From NCBI GenBank assembly GCA_934778125.1, contig CAKVOF010000010.1, positions 1 to 38,249 on the forward strand: a stretch of DNA of 38,249 nucleotides. Direction: 5' to 3'. How positions within the stretch are numbered: the stretch's first letter is position 1; the number at the start of each line of letters is the position of its first letter. The notes beneath the pieces are model-generated. The model was not told where the DNA came from. It searched no databases and saw only the letters and a program-made list of their open reading frames with translations. This document shows, in pieces, positions 24,147 through 32,643 of this stretch. Origin of the DNA: an uncultured Clostridia bacterium (lineage in GTDB: Bacteria; Bacillota; Clostridia; Christensenellales; UBA1242). The translations under genes were made by a program, and so were the position numbers.

Positions 24147-24478
24147 GTTAGCAAAAATTCATAAGGAAATTTTCTTATGCTGTTAAATATCAACTGAGCA
24201 TTTTAAGTTCTAAACACTTTGATATCATATAGTTATGTATACTCGTGCAAGCATTTTACTTGATTTGTTATGCTTAAAGTGTTTGGATATGGCGGGTAAT
24301 TAAATATGCGAAAGTTAAAACAATCTTAGGTATAAACTTTCGAAATAACCGATTGTTTGAAAGCGGGTTTGGAGGTGGGGAGTTCCCCGCAAAACGCAGT
24401 TTTGCAATGCGTGGCGGAGCCCACGCATAATTTCAAGCATACGCTTGAAATTGGGGAACTCCCCTCTTTCCAACCCAC
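24147..24478. other. hairpin-rich intergenic region
   Basis: No gene. A palindrome CATAAGGAAATTTTCTTATG sits at 24160-24179. Then AAACACTTT (24212-24220)/AAAGTGTTT (24276-24284) encloses AAGCAT/ATGCTT; CGAAAGTT (24309-24316) pairs with AACTTTCG (24335-24342), and AAACAATC with GATTGTTT (24351-24358). The cloverleaf element at 24365-24476 follows. The concentration of dyads suggests remnants of small non-coding mobile units. Confidence 0.6.
24365..24476. repeat. 112-bp cloverleaf palindromic element
   Basis: Outer 24-base arms (24365-24388 and 24453-24476) pair over most of their length, with perfect GGGGAGTTCCCC/GGGGAACTCCCC innermost. Inside lie three perfect hairpins in tandem: GCAAAA-CGCAG-TTTTGC (24389-24405), ATGCGTGG-loop-CCACGCAT (24407-24428) and AATTTCAAGC-ATAC-GCTTGAAATT (24429-24452). 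Almost no base is left unpaired. GC content is far above the surroundings. It resembles MITE- or REP-like units that fold as single strands. Confidence 0.75.
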
Positions 24479-25438
24479 TCACTCTAATTTTTTAGTTTTA
24501 ATTTCAACCTCTTCAATCAAATCCAACCTGCCACCACTAACACGATTACACAAAAACTTTTTATTAAACTGACTTATAAAGTCGTTTTCATATGAATATG
24601 TGTTTGGCGTTTTGTAGCAATATATCCTTGTTGTATCCATCGCACAAAACGCATCAATCGACAGCACTGAACTTTGCCACGCTGAGTTTGGAAAAACAAG
24701 CCTATCAAGATGTTTCTTTTTTGACCAATGAGAAATAATACGTTTTCCAATTGCACTTGATGTTCCTATGTATGCTTGCTTAAATTCATCTAAAACCATA
24801 ATATAGTAACCCGCATCAAACATACATTCGTTTAAATCATAAACCCTTTCAAACTGCGGGTTGTTTTTTAAAAAATTACAAAGTTCATTTTCAAACTCAT
24901 TCTTATCTAGCGTTGAAAAAAAACGCATATTTAAATCAAAGTTTTTAATTGCATTATCATACAACCTTTCACAATGTTTTTTGCTATAAACATTGCCTTC
25001 ACATGATTTTTCAAAATCAAACTCAGACATATAATTGATTAATCGATATTCAAATTTCTTAATATAATCGGATTTAGAAATTTTTAAATTTTCACTCCAA
25101 AACACACCTAAAACTTTCACATAATCATCATCTTGAGTTTCTTTCAAAACTTTAATTGCCTTTTCAATCAACACCTTTTTTTCATAAATGTTTTTTAAAC
25201 TTCTTTTACTATTTTTTTTGCTAGCGATTTCACAATTAAATTTTTCGCTAACTTTATGAAAATATGCTAAAATAATATTTTTGGGTAATTTTAAAAACTC
25301 GCCTTTTTTTAACACACGATCCAAAAAACTTATCAACGAGTTAATGTTATCACATTCGCTCGCATAATTTCCCCTATTTATTTTCATTCCTTTATTAAAA
25401 TTGCACTTCACCCCAAACCATTTCATATGCCATACCAT
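24479..25438 (-). CDS. protein with C-terminal GIY-YIG nuclease-like domain
   Basis: Up to 319 residues. The N-terminal two thirds are Lys-rich, helical and unrecognised. The C-terminal part (about 210-310) has the GIY-YIG layout: GYYIMVLDEFKQAYIGTSS (GIY and YIG strands), then IGKRIISHW with the conserved Arg, a candidate catalytic Glu in YENDFISQF and CNRVSGG at the end. The same arrangement occurs in T5orf172-type and other small GIY-YIG proteins of unknown substrate. The first ATG has no visible ribosome site, and several internal Met codons are possible, so the start is uncertain. The gene ends three bases from the cloverleaf element. Confidence 0.65.
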   Translation of the reverse strand: MVWHMKWFGVKCNFNKGMKINRGNYASECDNINSLISFLDRVLKKGEFLKLPKNIILAYFHKVSEKFNCEIASKKNSKRSLKNIYEKKVLIEKAIKVLKETQDDDYVKVLGVFWSENLKISKSDYIKKFEYRLINYMSEFDFEKSCEGNVYSKKHCERLYDNAIKNFDLNMRFFSTLDKNEFENELCNFLKNNPQFERVYDLNECMFDAGYYIMVLDEFKQAYIGTSSAIGKRIISHWSKKKHLDRLVFPNSAWQSSVLSIDAFCAMDTTRIYCYKTPNTYSYENDFISQFNKKFLCNRVSGGRLDLIEEVEIKTKKLE

Positions 25439-26097
25439 ATTTTAAAACCATTTTAAACTTTTCAGTTAACTTTAACTTTCACACCAATTTTCTCTCTATC
25501 TAATTTACTATAATTGTTAATAAATTATGTTTAAGTTAATAACCTTAACGATTCTTTGCCGATTATATCAAAGTTATCAATACCCAACAATCAATTTAAG
25601 CACAAAAACGAATAAAATATTGACATTCCCCATCAAAGTGTGTTATATTCCAATAGTTGCAATTTTTAGCCAACTCAAATCATAAAAACGACTGGATTTA
25701 CCAGTTAAACTTTGCAAAACAACACTACTATCCGCAAAGAATTGTTCTACAAATTGTTAGATTTTAAAACTTGCTTACTAGTTTTTCACTTTAATAAGAT
25801 AAACGAAAGAGTTTGTGTGATTTTTGTGCGCCACTAATAAACCCTATTGTTTTAAAAACACACTCTTCTTCTCACAATTTAACAAAAACTATAACCATAA
25901 CAATTCGAATATTAAAATCTCATATATTTTTTCAACCTAAGCCTCGATGAAACCATTCTAAAATTATAGTATGTTTTATCTACCTCTAAAGCAAGTAAAA
26001 AACAGTGGGTGCTCTCGTTATTTTCGCAAAGCACTATTAAAAATTCTCCTATTTGTTTCCATAAAACTTACCAATTTCTCATAGCTTCATCGTATTT
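25439..26097. other. 660-base gene-free region with a promoter and a possible RNA
   Basis: No frame with a ribosome site. A good promoter is at 25620-25649. The following 250-300 bases contain short hairpins: ACTGG-ATTTA-CCAGT at about 25691-25705, TTTGC/GCAAA (25711-25738), and AAGAG...CTCTT flanking a 50-base interior (about 25808-25868). An untranslated RNA is possible; I could not match it to 6S, SRP, RNase P or tmRNA. 25880-26090 shows nothing clear apart from AGTG..GCT/AGCACT near 26004-26034. Confidence 0.4.
25620..25649 (+). promoter_or_regulatory. promoter without a downstream gene
   Basis: TTGACA at 25620-25625 and TATATT at 25644-25649 (18-base spacer; TTATAT one base earlier gives 17). 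Nothing with coding character begins within 400 bases. Confidence 0.55.
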
Positions 26098-26172
26098 GTT
26101 CCCATAGTAAAGTGGATATTACAAGCCCCTCCTAAGGGCTAGTCGGCGGTTCGAGTCCGTCTGGGAACACCA
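26098..26172 (+). tRNA. tRNA-Arg (anticodon CCT)
   Basis: Acceptor GTTCCCA/TGGGAAC, anticodon stem AGCCC/GGGCT with loop CTCCTAA (anticodon CCT, reads AGG), T-arm GGCGGTTCGAGTCCGTC, encoded CCA at 26170-26172, 75 bases. The D-arm is AT-rich (GTAA...TTAC). A strong terminator follows five bases later. Confidence 0.95.
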
Positions 26173-26176
26173 TTTT

Positions 26177-26215
26177 AAAAAAGCATAGCTTAACTAAGTA
26201 GCTATGCTTTTTTTA
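26177..26215. terminator. bidirectional terminator after tRNA-Arg
   Basis: AAAAAAGCATAGCT (26177-26190) pairs with AGCTATGCTTTTTT (26199-26212). It ends tRNA-Arg on the + strand and can end phosphoketolase transcription on the minus strand. Confidence 0.9.
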
Positions 26216-26402
26216 ACAGGTTGCCAAATAATTTAACATAGTTGTCCTGCTTCTTCTTTGGAAATTTAACACGACCGTTTTTATATTTTTTTAAAAAATG
26301 ACTTCTTGCGCCAAGCGCAACAGAAGCATTGGAACACCTAACAATTCTTGCAAATGCTTTGGGTAAAATTTTGTTTCTTAACTGTTTTGTTTTTAAAACA
26401 CT
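26197..26402 (-). pseudogene. possible gene remnant, open frame directly after the phosphoketolase stop
   Basis: On the minus strand, in the same frame as phosphoketolase, 68 sense codons follow its TAA before the next TAG (26196-26194). There is no start codon or ribosome site. The translation includes AFARIVRCSNASVALGARSH and NGRVKFPKKKQDNYVKLFG, which looks protein-like, but I recognise no family. Phosphoketolases normally end where this one does, so this is not its missing tail. It may be a fragment of a lost gene or chance. Confidence 0.25.
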
Positions 26403-28751
26403 TTAAGAATTCCAGTTCCAATTTGCAATTTCTGGCATATCAACGCCATATTTTCTTATATACTCGCTATTTTCTTTTAATTTCAATTTGGCAAACTGCG
26501 TTATTTCTTGCTCCTTTTCTTTTGGCAAGTCAATGTATTTTATTGCTTTTAAAATCAAATTATATCTATCTGTTTTATTTAGAGCACACATATCGAACGA
26601 TGTTGTGATTGTTCCTTCTTCTTGGTAGCCTGAAACGTGTATGTTTCGGTTTAAACGATTATATGTGAGTTGATGAATTAGAGTTGGATAACCGTGGAAA
26701 TTAAAAATTATGGGTTTGTTTTGAGTAAAAATACTGTTGTATTCACTATCGGTTAAACCATGTGGGTGCGCCTTATTTGAAACAAGTTTCATAAGGTCAA
26801 CCACATTCACAAATTTTAGGTTCAGTTTTGGCAGTAATTTTTTAAGAATCGACACCGCTGCTAGTGTTTCAACCGTTGCCGTATCTCCGCAAGATACCAT
26901 CACGATATCTGGATTTGCAGTGTTATTCATTCCAGCCCACACCCACTCTCCAACACCTTTTGCACAATGTTGTTTTGCTTCTTCCATTGAAAGCCATTGC
27001 CATCTTGGATGCTTGGAAGCAACAATTGTGTTAACATAGTTTTTGCTTTTCGCACAGTGGTCGTAACAAGAAAGTAAGCAGTTTGCATCGGCTGGCAAAT
27101 AAACACGCACAATATCTGCCTTTTTGCTAACAATATGGTCTAAAAATCCTGGGTCTTGGTGTGTGAATCCGTTGTGATCTTGTTGCCAAACATTACTCGT
27201 TAGAATTAAATTTAAAGATGATATTGGTTTCCTCCACTCAATTTCATTACAAACTTTTAGCCATTTCGCATGTTGTGCAACCATACTATCAACCACACGT
27301 ATAAACGCCTCGTAACTATCAAACATTCCGTGCCTACCCGTTAACAAATAGCCTTCCAACATTCCTTCACATAAGTGTTCGGAAAGAAAAGCATCGTGGA
27401 TTCTACCTTGATTCGATAATTTTTCATCGTTTTTGAGTATTTTTGCACCAAACGCACGATTTTCAACTTCAAATACTTTATATAAACGATTACTCATAGC
27501 TTCATCTGGGCTGAATATTCGATAGTTCTTGTTGTTTTTATTCAACACAAACAAATCCCTAATGTATGCGCCTAACTCTAGCATATCTTGTGCTTTTACC
27601 GTACCGTGTCCATTGAACTTAACCGCATATTTATCAATTGAAGGCGTTTTTAACTCCTTTAATAAAATCCCACCATTTGCATATGGCGATGCGGTCATTC
27701 GTTTATCACCTTTCGGTAAAATACTCGAAATTTCACCTTTTAGTTTGTAGTTTTGGTCGAAAAGTTCGTTTGGTTTGTAACTTTCTAGCCACCTTTTTAA
27801 AACTTCTAAATCGGATTGCGTATTTATTTGTAATGGAACTTGATGCGCCCGGAATGTTCCTTCAACTTTCTCGCCATCAACAATTTTTGGACAAGTCCAA
27901 CCTTTTGGAGTTCGCAATATTATCATAGGAAATTTTATTTTTGAAAGTTGTTTTGCTTTTTTTATTGCAAAGATATCATTTATGCAGTTATCTAATGCTT
28001 TGGCCATAGCAATATGCATTTCTATTGGTTGGTCACCTTCCACAAAATAAGGTTTATAGCCGTAACCATCGAACAACGCTTTCAACTCTTTTTTGCTTAA
28101 ACGCGATAAAACCGTTGGATTTGAAATTTTATAACCGTTTAAATGCAACACCGGCAAAACCACTCCATCGGTTTTTGGATTTATAAACTTGCACCCAAAC
28201 CACGATGTTGCAAGTGGCCCCGTTTCTGCTTCACCATCTCCAACAACTGTTACCGCTATTAAATTTGGATTGTCTAGCACTGCCCCAAACGAATGCGCTA
28301 GCGAATAGCCTAGTTCTCCACCTTCGTGGATTGAGCCTGGCGTTTCTGGAACACAATGCGAACCAATTCCACCCGGAAAAGAAAACTGCTTGCAAAGTTT
28401 TGTCATTCCTTCTTTGTTTTGTGCAATTTCTGGGTATACTTCCGAATAAACACCTTCTAAATAACTATTCGCCGTTAAAAAATTTCCACCGTGCCCCGGC
28501 CCTGAAATAAAAATCATATCTTGATTGTTTTTTGTTATTATTCGATTACAATGTGCATAAATAAAATTTTGCCCTGGAACCGTTCCCCAATGCCCCACAA
28601 GTTTCTTTTTAATATCGCTTAGGCTTAGTTCGTGGTCTCTCATTAATGGGTTTTGCATTAAATAAAGTTGTGCTACCGATAAATAATTGGTTGCACGCCA
28701 ATACTTATCTAATTTTTCAAAATATTCTGCCGTTGAAAACAAATCTTTCAT
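26403..28751 (-). CDS. xfp: phosphoketolase (xylulose-5-phosphate/fructose-6-phosphate)
   Basis: 782 residues, the usual length. This thiamine-diphosphate enzyme splits xylulose-5-phosphate (and often fructose-6-phosphate) with phosphate to acetyl phosphate plus a smaller sugar phosphate, the key step of the phosphoketolase pathway. Visible: SGPGHGGNFLTANSYLEG and GGIGSHCVPETPGSIHEGGE (substrate and phosphate loop), the TPP motif GDGEAETGPLATSW, KGWTCPKIVDG, HGRHGMFDSYEAF and QDHNGFTHQDPGF of the pyrimidine domain, and ending PEIANWNWNS. A modest AGGAA ribosome site precedes the ATG. Single gene in its unit; ack or pta genes are not in this window. Confidence 0.96.
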   Translation of the reverse strand: MKDLFSTAEYFEKLDKYWRATNYLSVAQLYLMQNPLMRDHELSLSDIKKKLVGHWGTVPGQNFIYAHCNRIITKNNQDMIFISGPGHGGNFLTANSYLEGVYSEVYPEIAQNKEGMTKLCKQFSFPGGIGSHCVPETPGSIHEGGELGYSLAHSFGAVLDNPNLIAVTVVGDGEAETGPLATSWFGCKFINPKTDGVVLPVLHLNGYKISNPTVLSRLSKKELKALFDGYGYKPYFVEGDQPIEMHIAMAKALDNCINDIFAIKKAKQLSKIKFPMIILRTPKGWTCPKIVDGEKVEGTFRAHQVPLQINTQSDLEVLKRWLESYKPNELFDQNYKLKGEISSILPKGDKRMTASPYANGGILLKELKTPSIDKYAVKFNGHGTVKAQDMLELGAYIRDLFVLNKNNKNYRIFSPDEAMSNRLYKVFEVENRAFGAKILKNDEKLSNQGRIHDAFLSEHLCEGMLEGYLLTGRHGMFDSYEAFIRVVDSMVAQHAKWLKVCNEIEWRKPISSLNLILTSNVWQQDHNGFTHQDPGFLDHIVSKKADIVRVYLPADANCLLSCYDHCAKSKNYVNTIVASKHPRWQWLSMEEAKQHCAKGVGEWVWAGMNNTANPDIVMVSCGDTATVETLAAVSILKKLLPKLNLKFVNVVDLMKLVSNKAHPHGLTDSEYNSIFTQNKPIIFNFHGYPTLIHQLTYNRLNRNIHVSGYQEEGTITTSFDMCALNKTDRYNLILKAIKYIDLPKEKEQEITQFAKLKLKENSEYIRKYGVDMPEIANWNWNS

Positions 28752-29086
28752 ATTTTATATTCCTTTTGTTCCTTTTTTTTGCTTTTCGATTGCCTAAATA
28801 TATCTTTTGGTGTTTTTATTTATTTTATCACACTTTTTAAAAACTACAAATCATTCATAATAAAAAACACACATCTCAATGGTGAGGTGCATTCCAAAGT
28901 TAGAAAACTTTAGGAAGTTCACTTCATAATCATTGGGTGCGTATTTTTTCGAATATTATTTGCTTAATGCTACCTCAAACTCCCTTTATTTTGAGATAGT
29001 TCTATATAACAATTTTATGATATTGATTAACACAATAGAGCCTTAAACCATATCCGCCTATTTATCTAATTTTCAACTAACATTTT
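28752..29086. other. phosphoketolase upstream region with small hairpins
   Basis: No gene. 28862-28956 contains successive hairpins CTCA-ATGG-TGAG, AAAGTT-AGAA-AACTTT and GAAG-TTCA-CTTC between an A-rich left side and GGGTGCGTATTTTTT. Read on the minus strand it ends in T6, so it could terminate the esterase gene upstream or act in the phosphoketolase leader. The rest shows nothing clear. Confidence 0.45.
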
Positions 29087-29971
29087 CTAGTTGAGAATAG
29101 CTTCTGCAAACAAATTCCCTAACTTTATTTGAGATAAAGCATCATAATGAGCAAGGTCTGGATTTTCTTTTGGCTCTAAAGAATATGTTAACCCCTCTGC
29201 AATTGTATCTATAAAATAGTTATTTTTCGAAAGTTTACTAAATTTTAATTTGCAATCATTTATTGTTTTATATTCTTTCCAATAAGGACTATCACTAATA
29301 CCCGCATCTATCCATTTAATATTTCCAAACTCTTGCCTAATCGAATTAACAAAATTTCTTGTGTTGGCATAGTATTTTGTTGAAGTTTTCCCAAAAGCAT
29401 CGCTTTCACCTTGCATCCAACACATTGCCACAATTTGTGGTTTATAGTTTTTACTTTTTAAATATTGCATAGATTTATTTGTGTAGTTTACCAAACCTTT
29501 ATATAAGCATTTATTTTCCTTTTTCCAGTGCTCATATAAATTGCTTCCACCATAAGAATATTTAATAATAAAATAATTTTCTTTTTCTTCCCCTAGTCGC
29601 TCACTAAGCCCAATTTCTGGACCAAAGATATTGTATGACTCCACATTCGTATGCACAAAGCCATCTGACTTGTTTAATCCATTTTCAGTATTATAATTAA
29701 TAAACACATTGTTTTGCCCCAAAACATATTTATCATACTTTTCCTTAGAAACTTTTTCTTTGAGAATTTCTGTGTGGGCAACCCCTGTGGCGTTTGACTG
29801 CCCTGCAAGAATTATAACCTTAACAGCTTCTCCTTTACCATCTTCCAATGTATCATTAATCACAAAATCAAAGTTAATATTTAAGCTGTTTATTTTAGTT
29901 TTTTCTCCGCAACCAAAAAACAAAATCGCCATAAATAATATTAAAACACACAAATTTAATGTTTTTTTCAT
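29087..29971 (-). CDS. lipoprotein SASA-type carbohydrate esterase (SGNH fold)
   Basis: 294 residues from the ATG at 29971, chosen because AAGGAAAAAC is just upstream; an in-frame TTG at 29989 overlaps that site. A signal peptide ends in lipobox LFFGC, so the enzyme is anchored outside the cell. The body matches the sialate O-acetylesterase-like (SASA, CE6-like) domain: nucleophile block VIILAGQSNATG, middle KYSYGGSNLYEHW, CWMQGESDA, and the catalytic Asp/His region NPDLAHYDALSQ. It probably removes acetyl groups from plant or host glycans; the exact substrate is unknown. Confidence 0.85.
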   Translation of the reverse strand: MKKTLNLCVLILFMAILFFGCGEKTKINSLNINFDFVINDTLEDGKGEAVKVIILAGQSNATGVAHTEILKEKVSKEKYDKYVLGQNNVFINYNTENGLNKSDGFVHTNVESYNIFGPEIGLSERLGEEKENYFIIKYSYGGSNLYEHWKKENKCLYKGLVNYTNKSMQYLKSKNYKPQIVAMCWMQGESDAFGKTSTKYYANTRNFVNSIRQEFGNIKWIDAGISDSPYWKEYKTINDCKLKFSKLSKNNYFIDTIAEGLTYSLEPKENPDLAHYDALSQIKLGNLFAEAILN

Positions 29972-30459
29972 TTTGTTTTTCCTTTTCAATTTTAGCTTTC
30001 GATTTTTATAATTCTATCAATAAATTTATAACTTTAAAGTTTATTTGTTTACTTGATGAACCCTTTATTCCATCACATAAATTTTTAATTTTTATAGCAA
30101 ACTTTTTGATTTTTCTCTAATAAAAAATTTTTTTATAATTTAACTATATCATAAATATATTTTTTAACAAAATAAATTATAATAATATTAGCATTCCACC
30201 AATGATATTAACCTTTGATTGATGATATTACTTATTTTATTCATAATGATATAAATTAACCTTTAATAATATAAAATTGAAACTTTATAATATAAATTGA
30301 ACTTTCATTATTGCGTTAGCAAAAATATCATTGCGTAGCAATATAATTCGCTTTGGCAAATGTCTATGAACCAAAAGGTTTAATTTTACTATAAATAAAA
30401 AGAAAAGCATTATATTGCTTTTCTTTTTGTTTGCTTGGCGGAATGGTGAAGATCGCATT
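29972..30459. other. AT-rich intergenic region with degenerate palindromic repeats
   Basis: 30180-30300 contains recurring ATGATATTA-, TTAACCTTT- and ATATAAATT-like words without a clean period; they look like worn repeats. The better-preserved repeat copy B occupies 30310-30428. No gene seen. Confidence 0.5.
30310..30428 (-). repeat. terminator-bearing palindromic repeat, copy B
   Basis: Read on the minus strand: AAAAAGAAAAGC/GCTTTTCTTTTT hairpin (30397-30428), then ATTTATAGTAAAATTAAACC, TTTGGTTCATAG, then ATTTGCCAAAGCGAAT, ATTGCTACGCAAT and TTTTTGCTAACGCAAT. These modules are in the same order as copy A at 10957-11083. The hairpin also works as terminator for the GNAT gene. Confidence 0.7.
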
Positions 30460-30945
30460 CTAACAATTTTTAGTAGGTTTATTAAATTTTTCTAATGCGA
30501 AATGTCCATCGTGAAATATCAATTCACCATTTTTATGTTCGTATCCCATTTTTCTATAAAAAGGAATTGCTGACATACTTGCAGGAATTTCAATCCTTTC
30601 AGCTCTTAAAAAATATTCGTCTTGCTCTAGCGTTTCTATAATTTTTCTTCCATAACCTTTACCTTGATATTCGCTATCAACAAATATTGTAAATAATGAG
30701 CTTTCGGTTTTGCTATCGTAATATGGACCAATAGATCCACAAGCAATAATTTTTTTGTTTTCTTCAATAACATAAAAGTGAGTCCAAGATGCTCTTTTCT
30801 TAACGCCTTCCGCATCTAAAGATTCTTTAATATATTCGATTGATTGTTTTGGATAAAATTGCGTAAAAGCCGAATTGCTAACCGATCTCGCAATCATATC
30901 AGCAACATTTTGAAAATCCGAACTATTAATTGTTCTAATAATCAT
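30460..30945 (-). CDS. GNAT-family N-acetyltransferase
   Basis: 161 residues from the ATG at 30945 with AGGGGTG upstream; an in-frame GTG at 30951 lies within that site. Acetyl-CoA-dependent transferase. Motif A reads IFVDSEYQGKGYGRKIIETLE (about residues 88-108), where QGKGYG binds the pyrophosphate of CoA; later AIPFYRKMGYEH is the usual motif B. The N-terminus MIIRTINSSDFQNVADMIAR is also typical. The acceptor substrate cannot be predicted. Its terminator is the hairpin of repeat copy B. Confidence 0.9.
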   Translation of the reverse strand: MIIRTINSSDFQNVADMIARSVSNSAFTQFYPKQSIEYIKESLDAEGVKKRASWTHFYVIEENKKIIACGSIGPYYDSKTESSLFTIFVDSEYQGKGYGRKIIETLEQDEYFLRAERIEIPASMSAIPFYRKMGYEHKNGELIFHDGHFALEKFNKPTKNC

Positions 30946-31137
30946 AATCACACCCCTTATTTTTTATGTTATTATTTTAACATAACACATAAGTTATCTT
31001 TTTGCAACAAATCCTGCAACACCTTTGATACAGAAATAGAAAATCGCACTCCAACAATAGTGCTCGAATGCGATTGCTAATGGCGGAGCCAACGCTATCC
31101 AATTCTAACTTTAAAGTGTTTGTTGGAGATAGGTGGA

Positions 31138-31752
31138 TTAAAATTCGTTTTCCGATTGGGGCAAGGAAATATTTGTTATAGTATATTTTATCATATGGAC
31201 TTTTAATTTGTTACCATTTTCATATTCAACTTCTGCTGGCAATCCTTCATATTCCATTTTAAACAGACAGTTATAAAAATAATTATTCCCCAATACGTCA
31301 GTTGCTCTTATGTAGATTTTATTAATTTTATTTTTGGCATTAATGTATGTGTTGTGTGTTGTTATGATATTTATTGATTCGTTTTTAAGAAGCAGTATGT
31401 TATTTAATGAATATTTGTTATCATCAATAATAAGCTCTTTTAAAATACAATCACCATTAGAGCTATTCATTAAAAATATAGTGTTTATTTTATATGAATA
31501 GTAATGGTTTGTTTTGTCAAAATCAATATTGTCTTCATCAAAAGTATGTTTAATATAATCGGAATATATAGTTTCTATACCTTTTTGATTAGATATTTTT
31601 AAGTATGGTTTATTTAACAATTTTTCATTTTTATCGTTTTTTATTTGTTCATGCTTTATTGTATAACGCACACCCAAGAATGTTAAAAGCCCACCTACAA
31701 TGGCAGATACAATTGGCATGATAATATATTGTAAAACATCAATAAAGCACAT
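31138..31752 (-). CDS. hypothetical protein with one N-terminal membrane segment
   Basis: 204 residues. An N-terminal hydrophobic stretch (about residues 8-28, IIMPIVSAIVGGLLTFLGVRY) should anchor it, followed by a Lys/Asn-rich region and a beta-rich remainder such as SYKINTIFLMNSSNGDCILK. No family recognised. The ATG at 31752 comes one base after the stop of the 31754-32296 gene, and its GGGAG ribosome site lies inside that gene, so the pair is translationally coupled. They lie next to the restriction-modification operon, which hints at, but does not show, an accessory defence role. Confidence 0.7.
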   Translation of the reverse strand: MCFIDVLQYIIMPIVSAIVGGLLTFLGVRYTIKHEQIKNDKNEKLLNKPYLKISNQKGIETIYSDYIKHTFDEDNIDFDKTNHYYSYKINTIFLMNSSNGDCILKELIIDDNKYSLNNILLLKNESINIITTHNTYINAKNKINKIYIRATDVLGNNYFYNCLFKMEYEGLPAEVEYENGNKLKVHMIKYTITNISLPQSENEF

Positions 31753-31753
31753 C

Positions 31754-32296
31754 TTAACACTCCCAACTTACATATTTTCTATAATTACCAGCATCAGCAA
31801 AAAATCCTTTCCAATTACACATTTTATCTCCAAGTCTTTTATAATCATACATAACAAGCAAATCAAACATACCTGCCATACAAGAAATTGCAGTTCTTAG
31901 TGTTGCTTTGATGAAATTAGGTTTGCCTGAATGTTTTATGCTGTTATAGTCATTCCACCAAAGAGGATTTGATGATATGTCACTTATTGAATTAGTTGTT
32001 AATTTTTCCCAAGGTTGTAAAATGAACTTTCCACAATAGACCAACTCTTCCTTTTGAAAGTTGTTGAAAATATAATCTTTGTATTCTTTCATTTCAAATC
32101 TTGTTTCAGTTGGATTTGCGGATTGGCATAACTCAAAACAGAAACCATTTATTAAACCACAACAATCATTTATAATACTCGCACACTCAATTGAAAAAAC
32201 ATCTAAATTTTCTTCTTCAAAAGCAATATATTTTTCAATATTTACAAGTCTTTCTTCAAGCATTGAAAAGTATTTCACATAATAATTAAAATCCAT
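31754..32296 (-). CDS. hypothetical protein, coupled with the membrane-anchored neighbour
   Basis: 180 residues, mostly helical, seven Cys. N-terminus YYVKYFSMLEERLVNIEKYI looks like a coiled helix. The segment WWNDYNSIKHSGKPNFIKAT resembles the Asn/Lys-His ends of some HEPN-type helical domains, but the RX4-6H signature of HEPN nucleases is not clearly present, so I make no assignment. AAGGAGA precedes the ATG at 32296. It is the first gene of a two-gene unit. Confidence 0.65.
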   Translation of the reverse strand: MDFNYYVKYFSMLEERLVNIEKYIAFEEENLDVFSIECASIINDCCGLINGFCFELCQSANPTETRFEMKEYKDYIFNNFQKEELVYCGKFILQPWEKLTTNSISDISSNPLWWNDYNSIKHSGKPNFIKATLRTAISCMAGMFDLLVMYDYKRLGDKMCNWKGFFADAGNYRKYVSWEC

Positions 32297-32359
32297 AGTA
32301 GTTCTCCTTAATTTACAAAATTATTATACAATATTTTGTAAATAAATGAAAGACCTCTA

Positions 32360-32400
32360 ATAAAAAAAAGAAGAAGAAGTATTTTTCAACTTCTTCCTTC
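32360..32400 (-). terminator. terminator of the 80-residue protein gene
   Basis: GAAGAAGT (32373-32380) pairs with ACTTCTTC (32389-32396); read on the minus strand the stem is followed by TTCTTTTTTTTATT. Confidence 0.75.
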
Positions 32401-32406
32401 TATGCT

Positions 32407-32643
32407 TTATTGATTGTTTTGCAAGTGAGAATATACTTCTTTTGCGTTAAGATTTTGAGAGTTGCCAAAGGTATCGGCAAAGTTTTTTAAGTCAGTTGCA
32501 AACATTAAACTTATTCGTTTAAGTTGCTGATTTGACAAACTTACTTTACCTAATTTTAAGGTATTATCTTCAAAATTAAATTTGGCTGTGTTCTCTTTGA
32601 TATCTTCACAATCAACAAAACATTTTGTTTTGGTATCAGTCAT
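32407..32643 (-). CDS. small hypothetical protein
   Basis: About 78-80 residues; the ATGs at 32649 and 32643 are both possible and neither has a good ribosome site. The sequence has a short beta-like part (TAKFNFEDNTLKLGKVSLS) followed by two helices (QQLKRISLMFATDLKNFADT and AKEVYSHLQ). No family recognised. It has a convincing terminator, which supports transcription, and lies between the restriction operon and the coupled hypothetical pair. Confidence 0.5.
   Translation of the reverse strand: MTDTKTKCFVDCEDIKENTAKFNFEDNTLKLGKVSLSNQQLKRISLMFATDLKNFADTFGNSQNLNAKEVYSHLQNNQ

Noticed and set aside
25655..25980. 6S, RNase P, SRP or tmRNA gene
   Set aside because: None of the conserved core elements of these RNAs could be identified on either strand.
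26348..28840. Several open frames of 64-101 codons on the + strand opposite phosphoketolase
   Set aside because: Shadows of a clearly coding, conserved minus-strand gene.
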